Shown here piece by piece: positions 27,405-36,512 of a stretch of 64,000 nt of DNA (position 1 is its first letter; each line of letters starts with the position of its first letter). The DNA lies in assembly GCA_965209205.1 (NCBI GenBank), contig CBDBQC010000003.1, positions 434,001 to 498,000 of the forward strand, read 5' to 3'. Under the pieces are notes generated by a model that was not told the origin of the DNA, ran no database searches, and worked only from the letters and a program-made list of their open reading frames with translations. The translations under genes and the position numbers were made by a program. This stretch comes from TK10-74A sp965209205 (GTDB lineage: Bacteria; Chloroflexota; Dehalococcoidia; Bin125).

Positions 27405-29702
27405 TCAGCCGTCGAGCGCGCGGGGCAGCGCCTCGCGATGGGCAGCGGTGGCGTCGGCGAGGGAGACGTCGATGGCCGCGCCCAGCCGCAGCCGCGCGCC
27501 GCTGGGGTCGTCGGCCGCGACCGTGCCCAGCGGCGTGACCACCACGCCGCTGTCGGCCGCGAGGGCGGCCAGGGCGTCGGCGTGGGCGGGGTCGAGGCTG
27601 ACGACGGCGCGCGCGCCGGCCTCGCCGAAGAGCGCCGCATCGCGCCGGCCGTCCCAGGCCACGCCGGCGCAGTCGGCGCCCAGCGCGCCGGCGATCGCGC
27701 ATTCGGCCAGCGCGACGGCGAGGCCGCCGTCGGAGCAGTCGTGCGCCGAGCGCAACAGGCGCCGCTCCGCCGCCGCGACCAGCAGCCCCACCAGCGCGGC
27801 CTCGGCGTCGAGATCGATGGGGATCGGGCCCGCGACCCGGTCGTGCTGCTGCACGAGGAACTCGCTGCCGCCCAGCGTCGCGGGGGGCTGTGCCATCGCC
27901 GCACCCAGCAGCCAGATGGCGTCGCCGGGGCGCTGCAAGCCCATGCGCACGGTCTTGGTCACGTCGTCGAGTACGCCCAGCATGCCGACCACCGGCGTCG
28001 GCGTGACGGCGACGCCGCTGCTCTCGTTGTAGAGCGAGACGTTGCCCGAGACGACGGGCGTGCCGAGGGCGCGGCAGGCGTCGCCCAGGCCGCGCACGGC
28101 CTCGCGCAGCTGGTGGTAGATCTCGGGCCGCTCCGGGTTGCCGAAGTTGAGGCAGTCGGTCACGGCGAGCGGCCGGGCACCGGTGCAGGCGACGTTGCGC
28201 GCCGCCTCGCAGACGCAGCGGGCCGCCCCGGCCCAGGGGTCGAGGCCCACGGCGCGGCCGGCGCCGTCGGTGCAGACGGCGATGGCGCGGTCGCTGCCCT
28301 TGATGCGGACGACACCGGCGTCGCTGCCGGGCACAAGCACGGTGTTGGTCAGCACCTGCTGGTCGTACTGCTGCGTGACCCAGCGCTTGTCGGCGATGTT
28401 GGGCGCGGCCAGCAGCGCCAGCAGCGCCGCGTTCGCGTCGGCGACGTCGGGCAGGCCGGCGGGGTCGAAGGCGGCCAGGGCGGCGGCGGCGGGGTCGGGC
28501 CGGGCGTCGGGGATGTAGGCGGGCGGATCGGTGAGCAGCCCGACCGGCGCCGCCGCGACCTCGACGCCCGCCTCGTAGACGCGGGCGCGGTCGCCGTCGG
28601 TCGTCGCGCCGACGACGGCGGTCGGCAGATCCCAGTAGGCGAAGTGGGCGCGCACGTCGTCGACGTGCTCCGGCTTGGCGATGACGAGCATGCGCTCCTG
28701 GGACTCGGAGAGCATGACGTCGTAGGCGGTCATGCCGGCCTCGCGGCGGGGCACCGCGTCGACGTCGATCTCCAGCCCGCTGCCGCCGCGGGCGGCGCAC
28801 TCCACGCTGCTGCTGGTCAGGCCGGCGGCCCCGAAGTCCTGCAGACCCACGATCCAGTCGCGGTGATCCTGCACCAGGTCGACGCAGGCCTCCATGAGCA
28901 GCTTCTCGAGGAAGGGATTGCCGACCTGCACGGCCGGCCGCCGCTCGGCGCTGCGCTCGTCGAGTTCGACGCTGGCGAAGGTCGCGCCGTGCAGGCCGTC
29001 GCGGCCGGTGTCGGCGCCGACGAGCAGCAGGACGTGGCCGGGGCCGCCGGTGGTCGCGCCGATCAGCGAGCCGCGCGGGGCGATGCCGACGCACATCGCG
29101 TTGACCAGCGGGTTGCCGCTGTACTGCGAGCCGAAGCGGACCTCGCCGCCGATGTTGGGGATGCCCAGGCAGTTGCCGTAGCCGCCGATGCCGGCCACCA
29201 CGCCGCGCAGCAGGCGGCGGTTGCGCGGGCCGGCCTCCGGGTCGTCGAGGGGGCCGAAGCGCAGCGAGTCGAGCAGCGCGATGGGCCGCGCGCCCATGGC
29301 GAAGATGTCGCGCACGATGCCGCCCACGCCGGTGGCCGCGCCCTCGTACGGCTCGATCGCGCTGGGGTGGTTGTGGGACTCGACCTTCATGACGACGACC
29401 CAGCCGTCGCCGATGTCGACCGCGCCGGCGTTCTCGCCGCCGAGCTCGGTGAGCACGTGCGGGGCCTGGGTAGGGAAGTGACGGAACAGGGGCTTGCTGT
29501 GCTTGTAGCCGCAGTGCTCGCTCCAGAGCGCGCCCAGCATGCCCAGTTCGACCGGCGTCAGGTCGCGGTCGAGGTGGTCGCGGGCGCGGCGGTACTCGTC
29601 GCGGGAGAGCGCGAGCTGCGCGAGGGTGTCGTCGTCGACGGCGACGGGGGCGGCATCGGCGACGCGGGCGCCCGGGTGATCCGCGGGGCGGTCGCCGGGC
29701 AT
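27405..29702 (-). CDS. purL: Phosphoribosylformylglycinamidine synthase subunit II
   Basis: PurL makes FGAM from FGAR, ATP and ammonia from PurQ. I prefer ATG 29702 (MPGDRPADHPG), whose A is the last base of the purQ stop (TGATG); a GTG at 29711 is the alternative. The 765-residue product is the small, PurS-dependent type, with WSEHCGYKHSKP, VVMKVESHNHPSAIEPYEGAATGVGG, GGEVRFG and SAHDCSDGGLAVALAE. No purS is seen beside it. A 276-bp gap without a gene separates it from rplI. Confidence 0.97.
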   Translation of the reverse strand: MPGDRPADHPGARVADAAPVAVDDDTLAQLALSRDEYRRARDHLDRDLTPVELGMLGALWSEHCGYKHSKPLFRHFPTQAPHVLTELGGENAGAVDIGDGWVVVMKVESHNHPSAIEPYEGAATGVGGIVRDIFAMGARPIALLDSLRFGPLDDPEAGPRNRRLLRGVVAGIGGYGNCLGIPNIGGEVRFGSQYSGNPLVNAMCVGIAPRGSLIGATTGGPGHVLLLVGADTGRDGLHGATFASVELDERSAERRPAVQVGNPFLEKLLMEACVDLVQDHRDWIVGLQDFGAAGLTSSSVECAARGGSGLEIDVDAVPRREAGMTAYDVMLSESQERMLVIAKPEHVDDVRAHFAYWDLPTAVVGATTDGDRARVYEAGVEVAAAPVGLLTDPPAYIPDARPDPAAAALAAFDPAGLPDVADANAALLALLAAPNIADKRWVTQQYDQQVLTNTVLVPGSDAGVVRIKGSDRAIAVCTDGAGRAVGLDPWAGAARCVCEAARNVACTGARPLAVTDCLNFGNPERPEIYHQLREAVRGLGDACRALGTPVVSGNVSLYNESSGVAVTPTPVVGMLGVLDDVTKTVRMGLQRPGDAIWLLGAAMAQPPATLGGSEFLVQQHDRVAGPIPIDLDAEAALVGLLVAAAERRLLRSAHDCSDGGLAVALAECAIAGALGADCAGVAWDGRRDAALFGEAGARAVVSLDPAHADALAALAADSGVVVTPLGTVAADDPSGARLRLGAAIDVSLADATAAHREALPRALDG

Positions 29703-30391
29703 CAGCCCCACCGCTCGATCATCGAACGCCAGATCAACAGGCCGTCCTCGCCGCCCAGCAGGGCCTCGCTGGATCGCTCGGGGTGGGGCATCATGCCCAG
29801 CACGTTGCCGGCGGCGTTGATCACGCCGGCGATGTTGCCGCGCGAGCCGTTGGGGTTGGCGGCGGGCGTGACGCGCCCGTCCGGGTCGGAATACTGGAAG
29901 ACGATGCGGCGCTCCGCCTCGAGCTCGGCCAGCGTGTCATCGTCGACGAAGTAGTTGCCCTCGCCGTGGGAGATGGGCAGCATCAGCGCGTCGCCGGCGC
30001 GGCTGGCGCAGCTAAAGCCGGTGTCGTCGCGGACGACGCGGACGTACTGCTCCTGGCAGCGGAACTGCAGGCTGTCGTTGCGCAGCAGCGCGCCGGGCAG
30101 CAGGCCCGCCTCGCAGAGGATCTGGAAGCCGTTGCAGGAGCCGAAGACGGGCCGGCCGGCCCGCGCGTGACGCTGCAGCGCGCCCATCACGGGCGAGAAG
30201 CGGGCGATGGCGCCGCAGCGCAGGTGGTCGCCGTAAGAGAAGCCGCCCGGCACGACGACGGCGTCGTAGCCGTCCAGGCTCGCCTCGCGATGCCAGACGC
30301 GGTCGGCCTGCTGGCCCAGCCGGGCCTGCAGGACGTGCTGGCAATCGCCGTCGGACCAGGTGCCGGGGAAGACGAGAACGGCGAAACGCAC
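29702..30391 (-). CDS. purQ: Phosphoribosylformylglycinamidine synthase subunit I (glutaminase)
   Basis: PurQ releases ammonia from glutamine for PurL. GTG 30391 (VRFAVLVFPGTWSD) is chosen because AGAGGGGG precedes it and the length becomes 229 residues, normal for PurQ; an ATG at 30448 adds 19 poor residues. The class I amidotransferase triad is visible: the nucleophile in GSCNGFQIL, and the His/Glu in MMPHPERS. It is translationally coupled to purL and lies 57 bp after pgpH. Confidence 0.96.
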   Translation of the reverse strand: MRFAVLVFPGTWSDGDCQHVLQARLGQQADRVWHREASLDGYDAVVVPGGFSYGDHLRCGAIARFSPVMGALQRHARAGRPVFGSCNGFQILCEAGLLPGALLRNDSLQFRCQEQYVRVVRDDTGFSCASRAGDALMLPISHGEGNYFVDDDTLAELEAERRIVFQYSDPDGRVTPAANPNGSRGNIAGVINAAGNVLGMMPHPERSSEALLGGEDGLLIWRSMIERWG

Positions 30392-30448
30392 CGAACCCCC
30401 TCTGGCCCGCAGCGTATCAGCGGTCCGGGCATGGGCCAGCCGGGGCAC

Positions 30449-32653
30449 TCAGGCGCGGCGGGCGGGCCGCTCCAACTCGGGCAGGGCGCCGCCGTCGACG
30501 GGGGCGTCGCTGCTGGGGGCGGGGGCGCCGCTGGGCACGAGCGTCACGCCGCGCTGGCGCTCGGCCTCGCTGGGCTCCGGGTACTCGATGCGGGGGTGGT
30601 AGACGCCGTTGAGCGTGACCTTGAAGGACTCGCCGATGGCCTGGATCTGGCGCAGGGTGAGGTCGCAGTCATCGAACTGGTGCTCGTTGAGGCGCTCCTG
30701 GATCACGGCGTCGACGAGCCGGGCGATGGTCTCCTCGTCGCGGGCCTTGCTGGAGCGCACGACGGCCTCGGTCGAGTCGGACATCATCACGATCGCGGTC
30801 TCTTTGCGGCGCGGCCGGGGGCCCCCGTAGGTAAAGAGTCCGGGGTCGACGGCGGGGTCGCGCTCGGCCGCCTTGCGGTAGAAGTAGGTCACCAGCCGCG
30901 TGCCGTGGTGCTCGGGGATGAAGGCGCGCACCGGCTCCGGCAGGCGGTAGCGCTTGGCCAACTCGACGCCGCGGCGGACGTGATCCTGAATCACACTGGC
31001 GCTCTCCAGCGGGTCGAGCGCGTCGTGCGGGTTGCCGCCGTCGGCCTGGTTCTCGATGTACATGTGCGGCTGGGCCAGCTTGCCGATGTCGTGGTAGTAG
31101 GCGCCGACGCGGACCAGGAGGGCGTCGGCGCCGACCTGGGCGGCGGCGCGCTCGGCCATCGTCGCGACGAGCAGCGAATGGTGGAACGTGCCCGGCGCCT
31201 CTTCCTGCAGGCGTCGCAGCAGGGGCTGGGTGAACTGCGCCAACTCCAGCAGCTGCAGGCGCGTGGCGATGCCAAAGACCTGGCCCAGGAACGAGAACGC
31301 GCCGATGACCAGCACCGAGGTCGCGATCGCGAGGACGACGGAGGCGAGGGCGAGCAGCCCCAGATCGACGGTGGCGCGGTCGGGGTCGAGCAGCCAGAAG
31401 GCGACCCCGGTGAGGAACGCCGTCGCGCCGACCACGCCGCCGGTCGCGCCGTACTGGGTGACGTGCATGACGCGCTGCGTGGCGAGCACGCCGGCCACGC
31501 CGGTGAACAGGAAGACGATCAGCGGGCGCAGCGCCTGGGCGCCGCTGAACCCCTCGCCGGGGGCGAAGCCGGGGTGGATCACGGCGGCGACGCCGGCGAG
31601 CACGGCGACCACGACCGCGACGACGATGGCCAGGCTACGCTCGAGCAGGGCGGCCACGAGGACGGCGGCGGTCGCGAGGGGCAGGCCCACGTCGAAGTAG
31701 TCGTCCAGGTGGCCGGGCAGGATCTCGGGCAGGAGCCAGCGCGCCAGCGCGACGAACACCACCACCAGCAACGCGATCATGCCCAGGCGGCGGTTGCTGG
31801 CCGCGGCCTCGGGCGCGGCCAGCAGCAGATACGCCCCCAGCGTGCCGGCGCCGGCCAGGGCCAGGATCAGCATCGCGACGAGTTCATCGACGGGGATACC
31901 GCCGCCCTGCAGGGGCAGCAGGGCCAGGGCGCCGGCGGCGGCCGGCCCGACCTCCTCCCCGGCGGGCACGATCACGTCGCCCGCGGCGAAGGCCACGGTG
32001 ACCTCGTCGACGCGCAGGCGGGCTTCGGCGCGGCTCGCCTCGGTGGCCTCCGCGTCGATAGTGATGTTGGCCGAGACGCGGGGCGCGACGAGGGCCGTGA
32101 CGAGGCCCCGCTGGTCGTTGTTCAGGTCGTCGGAGACGCGCTCCTCCATGGTCTCCCGGACGCTGTCCACGTCGGCGTCGCTGATGTTGCCGGTCAGGAT
32201 GTCGGTCAGCAGCCCCAGCGACTCCTCGCGCACGGCGCGCCAGTCGCGGGGGCTGAGATCGAGCAGCAGGAAGTCGGCCGGGCCCACGCTGAGGTCGGGG
32301 ATGGCGTCGAGGGCGCGACCCTGCTCGGTTCCGTTGAGGCCGCGGTCGCTGCGCACCGCGTCGATCGCGTCCAGGGTGGCGCTGAGGGTGGCGACCTCCC
32401 GCGGGCGAACGCCGGCATCGAAGATCAGTACCGGCGCGACCTGCGCGGCCGCTTCCGCCCGCGCGAGGTCGGTGGCGCCCTCGTCGACAACGCGTACGTC
32501 GCTGACGGCGACGATGTCGGCCTCCGCCACCTCGCCCAGCATCGGCAGCCGTTCGGCCGCGCGGGTGGGGATCAGCGCGAGCGTGAGCAGCAGCGTGAGA
32601 CACACCACGAAGAGGGCGATGCGAGCGGGGGAATAGAACGTCGCCGGCGACAT
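30449..32653 (-). CDS. pgpH: 7TM receptor-type HD phosphodiesterase (PgpH family)
   Basis: PgpH proteins degrade cyclic di-AMP. The 734-residue product starts at ATG 32653 (MSPATFYSPARIAL). One N-terminal helix is followed by an extracytoplasmic domain (about 35-275), a seven-helix bundle and a cytoplasmic HD domain with FHHSLLVATMAE, GAYYHDIGKLAQPHMYIENQ and PEHHGTRLV as metal ligands. The frame runs on upstream through yqeY in another phase, which is not real. The C-terminal 40 residues are Pro/Ser-rich and unconserved. Neighbours yqeY and purQ are read the same way; ybeY, often adjacent elsewhere, is absent. Confidence 0.92.
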   Translation of the reverse strand: MSPATFYSPARIALFVVCLTLLLTLALIPTRAAERLPMLGEVAEADIVAVSDVRVVDEGATDLARAEAAAQVAPVLIFDAGVRPREVATLSATLDAIDAVRSDRGLNGTEQGRALDAIPDLSVGPADFLLLDLSPRDWRAVREESLGLLTDILTGNISDADVDSVRETMEERVSDDLNNDQRGLVTALVAPRVSANITIDAEATEASRAEARLRVDEVTVAFAAGDVIVPAGEEVGPAAAGALALLPLQGGGIPVDELVAMLILALAGAGTLGAYLLLAAPEAAASNRRLGMIALLVVVFVALARWLLPEILPGHLDDYFDVGLPLATAAVLVAALLERSLAIVVAVVVAVLAGVAAVIHPGFAPGEGFSGAQALRPLIVFLFTGVAGVLATQRVMHVTQYGATGGVVGATAFLTGVAFWLLDPDRATVDLGLLALASVVLAIATSVLVIGAFSFLGQVFGIATRLQLLELAQFTQPLLRRLQEEAPGTFHHSLLVATMAERAAAQVGADALLVRVGAYYHDIGKLAQPHMYIENQADGGNPHDALDPLESASVIQDHVRRGVELAKRYRLPEPVRAFIPEHHGTRLVTYFYRKAAERDPAVDPGLFTYGGPRPRRKETAIVMMSDSTEAVVRSSKARDEETIARLVDAVIQERLNEHQFDDCDLTLRQIQAIGESFKVTLNGVYHPRIEYPEPSEAERQRGVTLVPSGAPAPSSDAPVDGGALPELERPARRA

Positions 32654-32696
32654 GCGGTCATCATACGGCGGGCCGCGCGGCGCGGGGCGGTCTGGA

Positions 32697-33146
32697 TCAG
32701 CCGCCGAGCAGTTCGCCCACGACTTCGTCGACCAGGCGGCCGTCGGCCTTGCCGCGGAGCTGGCCCATGAGCGGCCCCATGACCTTGCCCTTGTCGCCCG
32801 GCCCGCTCGCGCCGGTGCGTTCCACGACGGCCTTGGCGGCGGCCATGATGGCGGCGCGGTCCATCTGCGCGGGCAGGTAGCCCTCGAGCACGCCGATCTC
32901 GGCGCGCTCCCGGGCCGCCAAGTCGTCGCGCCCGCCGGCCTCGAACTGCTCAATGGAGTCCTGCCGCTGGCGCAACTGCCGCTGGATGATGGTGAGCACG
33001 GCCGCGTCGCCGACGTCGCCGCGGTGTTCGATGTCGGCGTTCTTGATCGCCGCCTGCAGCAGACGGATGGTGTCGCGGCGCAGCGCATCCTTCGCGCGCA
33101 TCGCCGCCTTCAGGTCCTCGCGGAGTTGGTCACGCAGTCCGGCCAT
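32697..33146 (-). CDS. yqeY: GatB/YqeY domain protein
   Basis: A 149-residue protein of the YqeY family, related to the tRNA-binding tail domain of GatB; its role is not settled. Conserved features are the N-terminal LREDLKAAMRAKDALRRDTIRLL helix pair, EIGVLEGYLPAQM and the end DKGKVMGPLMGQLRGKADGRLVDEVV. Length is standard. AAGGGGATGG precedes the ATG. It lies 43 bp upstream of pgpH in the same direction. Confidence 0.92.
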   Translation of the reverse strand: MAGLRDQLREDLKAAMRAKDALRRDTIRLLQAAIKNADIEHRGDVGDAAVLTIIQRQLRQRQDSIEQFEAGGRDDLAARERAEIGVLEGYLPAQMDRAAIMAAAKAVVERTGASGPGDKGKVMGPLMGQLRGKADGRLVDEVVGELLGG

Positions 33147-33193
33147 GCCATCCCCTTGCGCCGCCGCGACTCGCCACCCGCGCCCGGCACGCG

Positions 33194-33214
33194 AAAGGCC
33201 GCCACGCGGCGGCC
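33194..33214 (-). terminator. Possible terminator after the desulforedoxin-like genes
   Basis: GGCCGCC/GGCGGCC (33208-33214 with 33197-33203) makes a perfect 7-bp stem with a 4-base loop, followed on the minus strand by TTT. The U-tract is short, so termination may be partial. It lies between the 47-residue protein gene and yqeY. Confidence 0.35.
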
Positions 33215-33268
33215 CAATCGAGCGCGCCGGTCAGTCGGCGCTGGTCCGTCAGCCTCGGTCGCCGCGCC

Positions 33269-33412
33269 TCAGTCCGCCGACGGCAGCACCTTGGGCTGCA
33301 TCAGCTCCATCTCGCGGTCATCGACCTTGAGGTCGCAATCGCCCGGCTTGATACAGAGCACCTCAATGCCGGTCTCTTCGTCCTTGTAGCGCTTGCCAAG
33401 TTGCACAGCCAT
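33269..33412 (-). CDS. Small desulforedoxin-like protein lacking the metal cysteines
   Basis: The 47-residue product, from ATG 33412 with GGAG nine bases upstream, follows the desulforedoxin/desulfoferrodoxin N-domain plan (LGKRYK....G.EVLC.KPG...L......EL.QPK.LPS). Where the family has CxxC it has DEET, and where it has a CC pair it has VDD. Only Cys20 and Cys26 remain, so the FeCys4 or ZnCys4 site cannot form. It follows a second, Cys-containing member by about 50 bp. Acidic substitution could mean a different metal, a structural role or decay. The assignment rests on pattern, not on a search. Confidence 0.65.
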   Translation of the reverse strand: MAVQLGKRYKDEETGIEVLCIKPGDCDLKVDDREMELMQPKVLPSAD

Positions 33413-33462
33413 GGGATCGTCTCCAGAACGCCGGGGAGCCCGCCTTCGCCCCCCGGGCTCGA

Positions 33463-33585
33463 CTACTTCTTCTCCAGCAGCACCGTGTCGCCGCAGCGCA
33501 ACTCGGCGTCGCCGCCGCGGGTCACGATGAACTCGGCGCCGCAACTGGGGCAGGTGTAGCGCTTACCGGTCTGGGCAGGTGGCAT
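33463..33585 (-). CDS. 40-residue desulforedoxin/zinc-ribbon-like protein
   Basis: A very short gene from ATG 33583-33585, with GGAGAG seven bases upstream, to TAG 33463. The product has KRYTCPSCGAEFIV and later ELRCGD, giving Cys12, Cys15 and Cys31. The core resembles desulforedoxin, but the second pair has one Cys plus Asp instead of CC. The Shine-Dalgarno, the matching GKRY opening and position before the 47-residue paralogue support a real gene. It could bind iron or zinc, perhaps as a dimer. A 7-bp inverted repeat lies between the two genes (33436-33442/33454-33460). Confidence 0.7.
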   Translation of the reverse strand: MPPAQTGKRYTCPSCGAEFIVTRGGDAELRCGDTVLLEKK

Positions 33586-33697
33586 GGGTTCGCTCTCCAG
33601 AGAAGACTCTCCATCGCGGAATGGCGGGAAGTGTACCCAGCGAGGCTCAGAGCGTCAAAGCGCCGCGCCGGCCGACGGCGACGACCCGGGCGCCGGA

Positions 33698-34642
33698 TCA
33701 GCGCTGGCCGCAGGTGCCGCGGGTCAGTTCCAGCGGGAGTGGCTGCTCTTGGATGGGACGGCCCGCCTCCATCCGGCTGGTAGCGACATCGAGCGCCTCC
33801 TGCGCCGCGGCCAGCTTGGCCTTGGCGAGCGCGTCGTGGGCGCGGATCAGCGCGACTTCGGCCTCGCCGCCGGACGCGTTCAGGGCGTCGGCGACGCCCT
33901 CCGCCAGCAGCGCGGCCTCGCGATCCGCGATCTCGGCCTGGAGCGCGTCCAGCGCGTCGTCGTCCTCGGCGGCCTCGGCGGCGGCGAGCGCGTCCGCGAA
34001 CTCCGCCTCGATCTGGGCGGCGATGCCCTGGCGGGTGAGCTGGAGGATCGCCGCCTCGAGCGCCGCGGCGAGGTCGTCGCCGGCGGCCTCGATCGCGGCG
34101 TTGACCGCAGCGGCGACGACGGACGCGCGGGTGCCGGTCACCGCCAGGTCGACCGCGTCCTCCAGGCCGGCGAGGGTCAGTTCGTCCTGCTCGACGGCGA
34201 GGTGCACGGCCTCTTCCCAGCCGTTGCCGGCGTTGGTGGTGATCAGCGTGACCAGGTTCTCGATGTGGAAGAAGTTCAGCGAGCCGCCGTGGGCCACGGC
34301 CCAGGGGGGCATGGCGGTGCCGTTGCGCCCGCACTCGATGGTGCCGCGGTAGCGGGCCTGCAGCTCGGCCAGGGCGGCGTCGTTGAAGGAGCGGAAGGCC
34401 AGGGTGTTCGCCGGCGTGTTGAGGGCGAGGCCGATCAGCCCCTCGCCGGCGTTGCCGTGGCAGACGCGGCAGTTGTTGGCGTAGAGCTTGGCGCCGCGGT
34501 GCGTGGCTTCGAGCAGGTGCTGGTCCTCGGCCTCGGCGCGGCGGCCGTCGTCGAACCACACATAGGCGCCCAGGCTGGCGACGCCCAGGAACATCAGGAT
34601 CACCATCGCGATGATCTGCTTGTGCGTGTTCTGGCCGCTCAT
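33698..34642 (-). CDS. Membrane-anchored cytochrome c of the bc complex
   Basis: Last gene of the bc operon. The 314-residue product has one N-terminal membrane anchor (about 9-28), a haem-attachment site CRVCH (58-62) and a likely axial Met in TAMPPW (Met111), so the c-type domain ends near residue 140. About 150 further residues are an Ala/Glu/Asp-rich helical region without cofactor motifs, ending in TRGTCGQR, which is unusual for a bc-complex cytochrome. It presumably accepts electrons from the Rieske protein. Haem attachment would depend on the ResB/ResC system in this window. Confidence 0.85.
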   Translation of the reverse strand: MSGQNTHKQIIAMVILMFLGVASLGAYVWFDDGRRAEAEDQHLLEATHRGAKLYANNCRVCHGNAGEGLIGLALNTPANTLAFRSFNDAALAELQARYRGTIECGRNGTAMPPWAVAHGGSLNFFHIENLVTLITTNAGNGWEEAVHLAVEQDELTLAGLEDAVDLAVTGTRASVVAAAVNAAIEAAGDDLAAALEAAILQLTRQGIAAQIEAEFADALAAAEAAEDDDALDALQAEIADREAALLAEGVADALNASGGEAEVALIRAHDALAKAKLAAAQEALDVATSRMEAGRPIQEQPLPLELTRGTCGQR

Positions 34643-34681
34643 GCCGCGACCTCGCGGCGGCGACGCCCATCCATGGACCGC

Positions 34682-35533
34682 TTAGGCATAGGGGACCGTC
34701 CGTTGCGGGTTGTCCTGGTCGCCCTTGCGAATGACGCCGGTATCGACGCTCAGGGAGCCGTCCGGGTTGACGGTCACCTCCATCGTGTCCATGGGGCGGG
34801 GCGCCGGGCCGAAGACGCGCACGCCGGCGGTGGTGTAGGTGGAGCCGTGACAGGGGCAGCGGAACCACCCGGTGACGCCCTCGAAGTTGAAGTCGCCGCG
34901 CCAGGGCACGGTGCAGCCCAGGTGGGGGCACTTCCACCACAGCGCCAGCAGACCGGTGTCGCCATCGAACCCGAAACCGCCGTGGGTGCCGGCGCCGGCC
35001 TCGAGGTGGCTGAGCCAGAACTTGCCGGTGGTAACGCGCACGGGATCTTCGCCCGCCTCCGGGACCAGCGATGCGGAGACGGGAACCTTGCCGCCGAAGC
35101 CCTGCACGCCGCGCGGCCAGAAGAACGACAGGAAGGCCGCCAGCGCGCCGGTGAGGCCGAACCCCATGCCGCCCCAGAAGGTGGCCTTGACGAATTGGCG
35201 GCGATTCATCTCGGCGCGGCGGGCGCGGCGGCGCTGCGCCCGGGTCACGATGGCGCGCTCGCCGGCCTGCTCGTCGGTGACGACGGCGCGGCCGCTCGTG
35301 TCGAGATGCGGGGCGCGGGCGGGGCGGGAGCCCGAGGCGATCTCGGCCGGCGCGGGCTCGATCTGCGAGGGGCCGCCCTCGCCCAGGCTCCGCGCGACGA
35401 CGCCGCTGCCGGGGGCCGCGGGCGGCGGCTCCTCATTCACGGCGCCCTCGGGCGCGGGGTTCACGGCGCCCTCGGGCGGGGGGTTCACGGCGCCGGCCGG
35501 GCGGGGGGTGGGCTGATCGCTGGGGGTCGTCAC
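34682..35533 (-). CDS. Rieske iron-sulfur protein
   Basis: Carries electrons from quinol to cytochrome c in the bc complex. GTG 35533 overlaps the cytochrome b C-domain stop by four bases (GTGA). The 283-residue product has a disordered N-terminal 105 residues with PEGAVN repeats, a twin-arginine-like NRRQFVKATFW before one membrane helix (about 119-139), and the 2Fe-2S motifs CPHLGC (202-207) and CPCHGS (226-231). The long cytoplasmic tail before the twin arginines is unusual. Tat export is likely (tatA at 61 kb). Confidence 0.93.
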   Translation of the reverse strand: MTTPSDQPTPRPAGAVNPPPEGAVNPAPEGAVNEEPPPAAPGSGVVARSLGEGGPSQIEPAPAEIASGSRPARAPHLDTSGRAVVTDEQAGERAIVTRAQRRRARRAEMNRRQFVKATFWGGMGFGLTGALAAFLSFFWPRGVQGFGGKVPVSASLVPEAGEDPVRVTTGKFWLSHLEAGAGTHGGFGFDGDTGLLALWWKCPHLGCTVPWRGDFNFEGVTGWFRCPCHGSTYTTAGVRVFGPAPRPMDTMEVTVNPDGSLSVDTGVIRKGDQDNPQRTVPYA

Positions 35534-36432
35534 TCTTCCACCACCACAATGTCCCACGGCGGGCGCAACTCCTGGCCCTGGCCGCGGAAGAACTGGCCGA
35601 CGGCCGTCGTGACGATGAAGACCGCGATAAAGCCGCTGAAGACGAGCAGGGCGATGTCGCGCCGGGTCTGGATCCAGCCCAGCACGTGCTTGGTGAAGCC
35701 GATCAGCAGCAGCGGCAGGCCCACCATCGTCGCGACGGGCACCACTTGTTGGCTGAGGAAGCTGGGGAAGTTGAGGTTCAATAACCAGGGATCGTCGGTG
35801 GTGCCGGGGATGCCCAGGGGGATCGCGCGCCAGTCCTCGAACATGGTGAAGGGGCCGATGGTGAAGCTGAGGGCGCTCCAGTTGATGCCCGTGTCGAGGC
35901 CGCGCAGGTTGCGCGCCCAGTCGAGCCAGGTGGGCCAGGTGAAGTCGCTGTTGAGGCCCGTGCCGCGGATGATGTCCTCGGTCCACTCCACGTGCTTTGC
36001 GCCGTCGTAGAGGATCAGCCAGATGGTGAGCAGGCTGGCGATGCAGAAGCCCCAGATGGCGATCTTCGCGGCGTGCCGGGTGCCGAACCAGGTGCCCTGG
36101 CCCTCGGAGGAGCGGTCCCAGTAGGGGATGGCGGCCAGCAGGATGAGGGCGATGGTGGGCACGATGACGCCCGCCCAGGCGGGCTCCATGTGCAGCAGCA
36201 GTTCCTGCAGGTTGAGGAAGTACCAGGGCGCCTTGGAGGGGTTGGGCGTGGTGTTGGGGTCGGCGCGGTCGAGCAGCGGGGCGTTGATGAACGCCGAGAG
36301 CACCATGAGGCCGATGGTGAAGACAATCGACGAGATGAACTCGACGAAGACGAGGTCCGGCCAGACGAGGACCTCTTCCTCGCGCTCGCGCCGGGGACGG
36401 GCACGTACCGCCGAGACCGCTTGACTGACCAT
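35530..36432 (-). CDS. Cytochrome b C-terminal domain protein (subunit IV-like)
   Basis: This is the second half of a split cytochrome b, comparable to b6f subunit IV. The 300-residue product has NPSKAPWYFLNLQELL, the quinol-oxidation-site region where PEWY is usual but APWY appears here. Several membrane helices follow (about 32-55, 85-103, 126-147, 232-250 and 258-280). A loop of about 75 residues (148-225) rich in Trp separates helices and is longer than in subunit IV. It lies between the haem-bearing half and the Rieske gene. Confidence 0.88.
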   Translation of the reverse strand: MVSQAVSAVRARPRREREEEVLVWPDLVFVEFISSIVFTIGLMVLSAFINAPLLDRADPNTTPNPSKAPWYFLNLQELLLHMEPAWAGVIVPTIALILLAAIPYWDRSSEGQGTWFGTRHAAKIAIWGFCIASLLTIWLILYDGAKHVEWTEDIIRGTGLNSDFTWPTWLDWARNLRGLDTGINWSALSFTIGPFTMFEDWRAIPLGIPGTTDDPWLLNLNFPSFLSQQVVPVATMVGLPLLLIGFTKHVLGWIQTRRDIALLVFSGFIAVFIVTTAVGQFFRGQGQELRPPWDIVVVEE

Positions 36433-36512
36433 GCTGTCCTATCCGCTCGCGGTCCGTACCGGGGGGCCGGGCGGCGGCGGCGCGCCGTCTGGTCCCACTG
36501 CCGACTGTGCCC

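Noticed and set aside
29783..32770. A 995-codon plus-strand open frame
   Set aside because: Antisense to purQ and pgpH, with the composition bias of a reversed coding frame (Gly/Ala/Arg/Gln-rich) and no domain.
33522..34940. A 472-codon minus-strand frame over the cytochrome c and Rieske genes
   Set aside because: It runs in another phase through cytochrome c (CRVCH) and Rieske (CPHLGC) coding sequence; only the tiny 33463-33585 gene in this area is additional.
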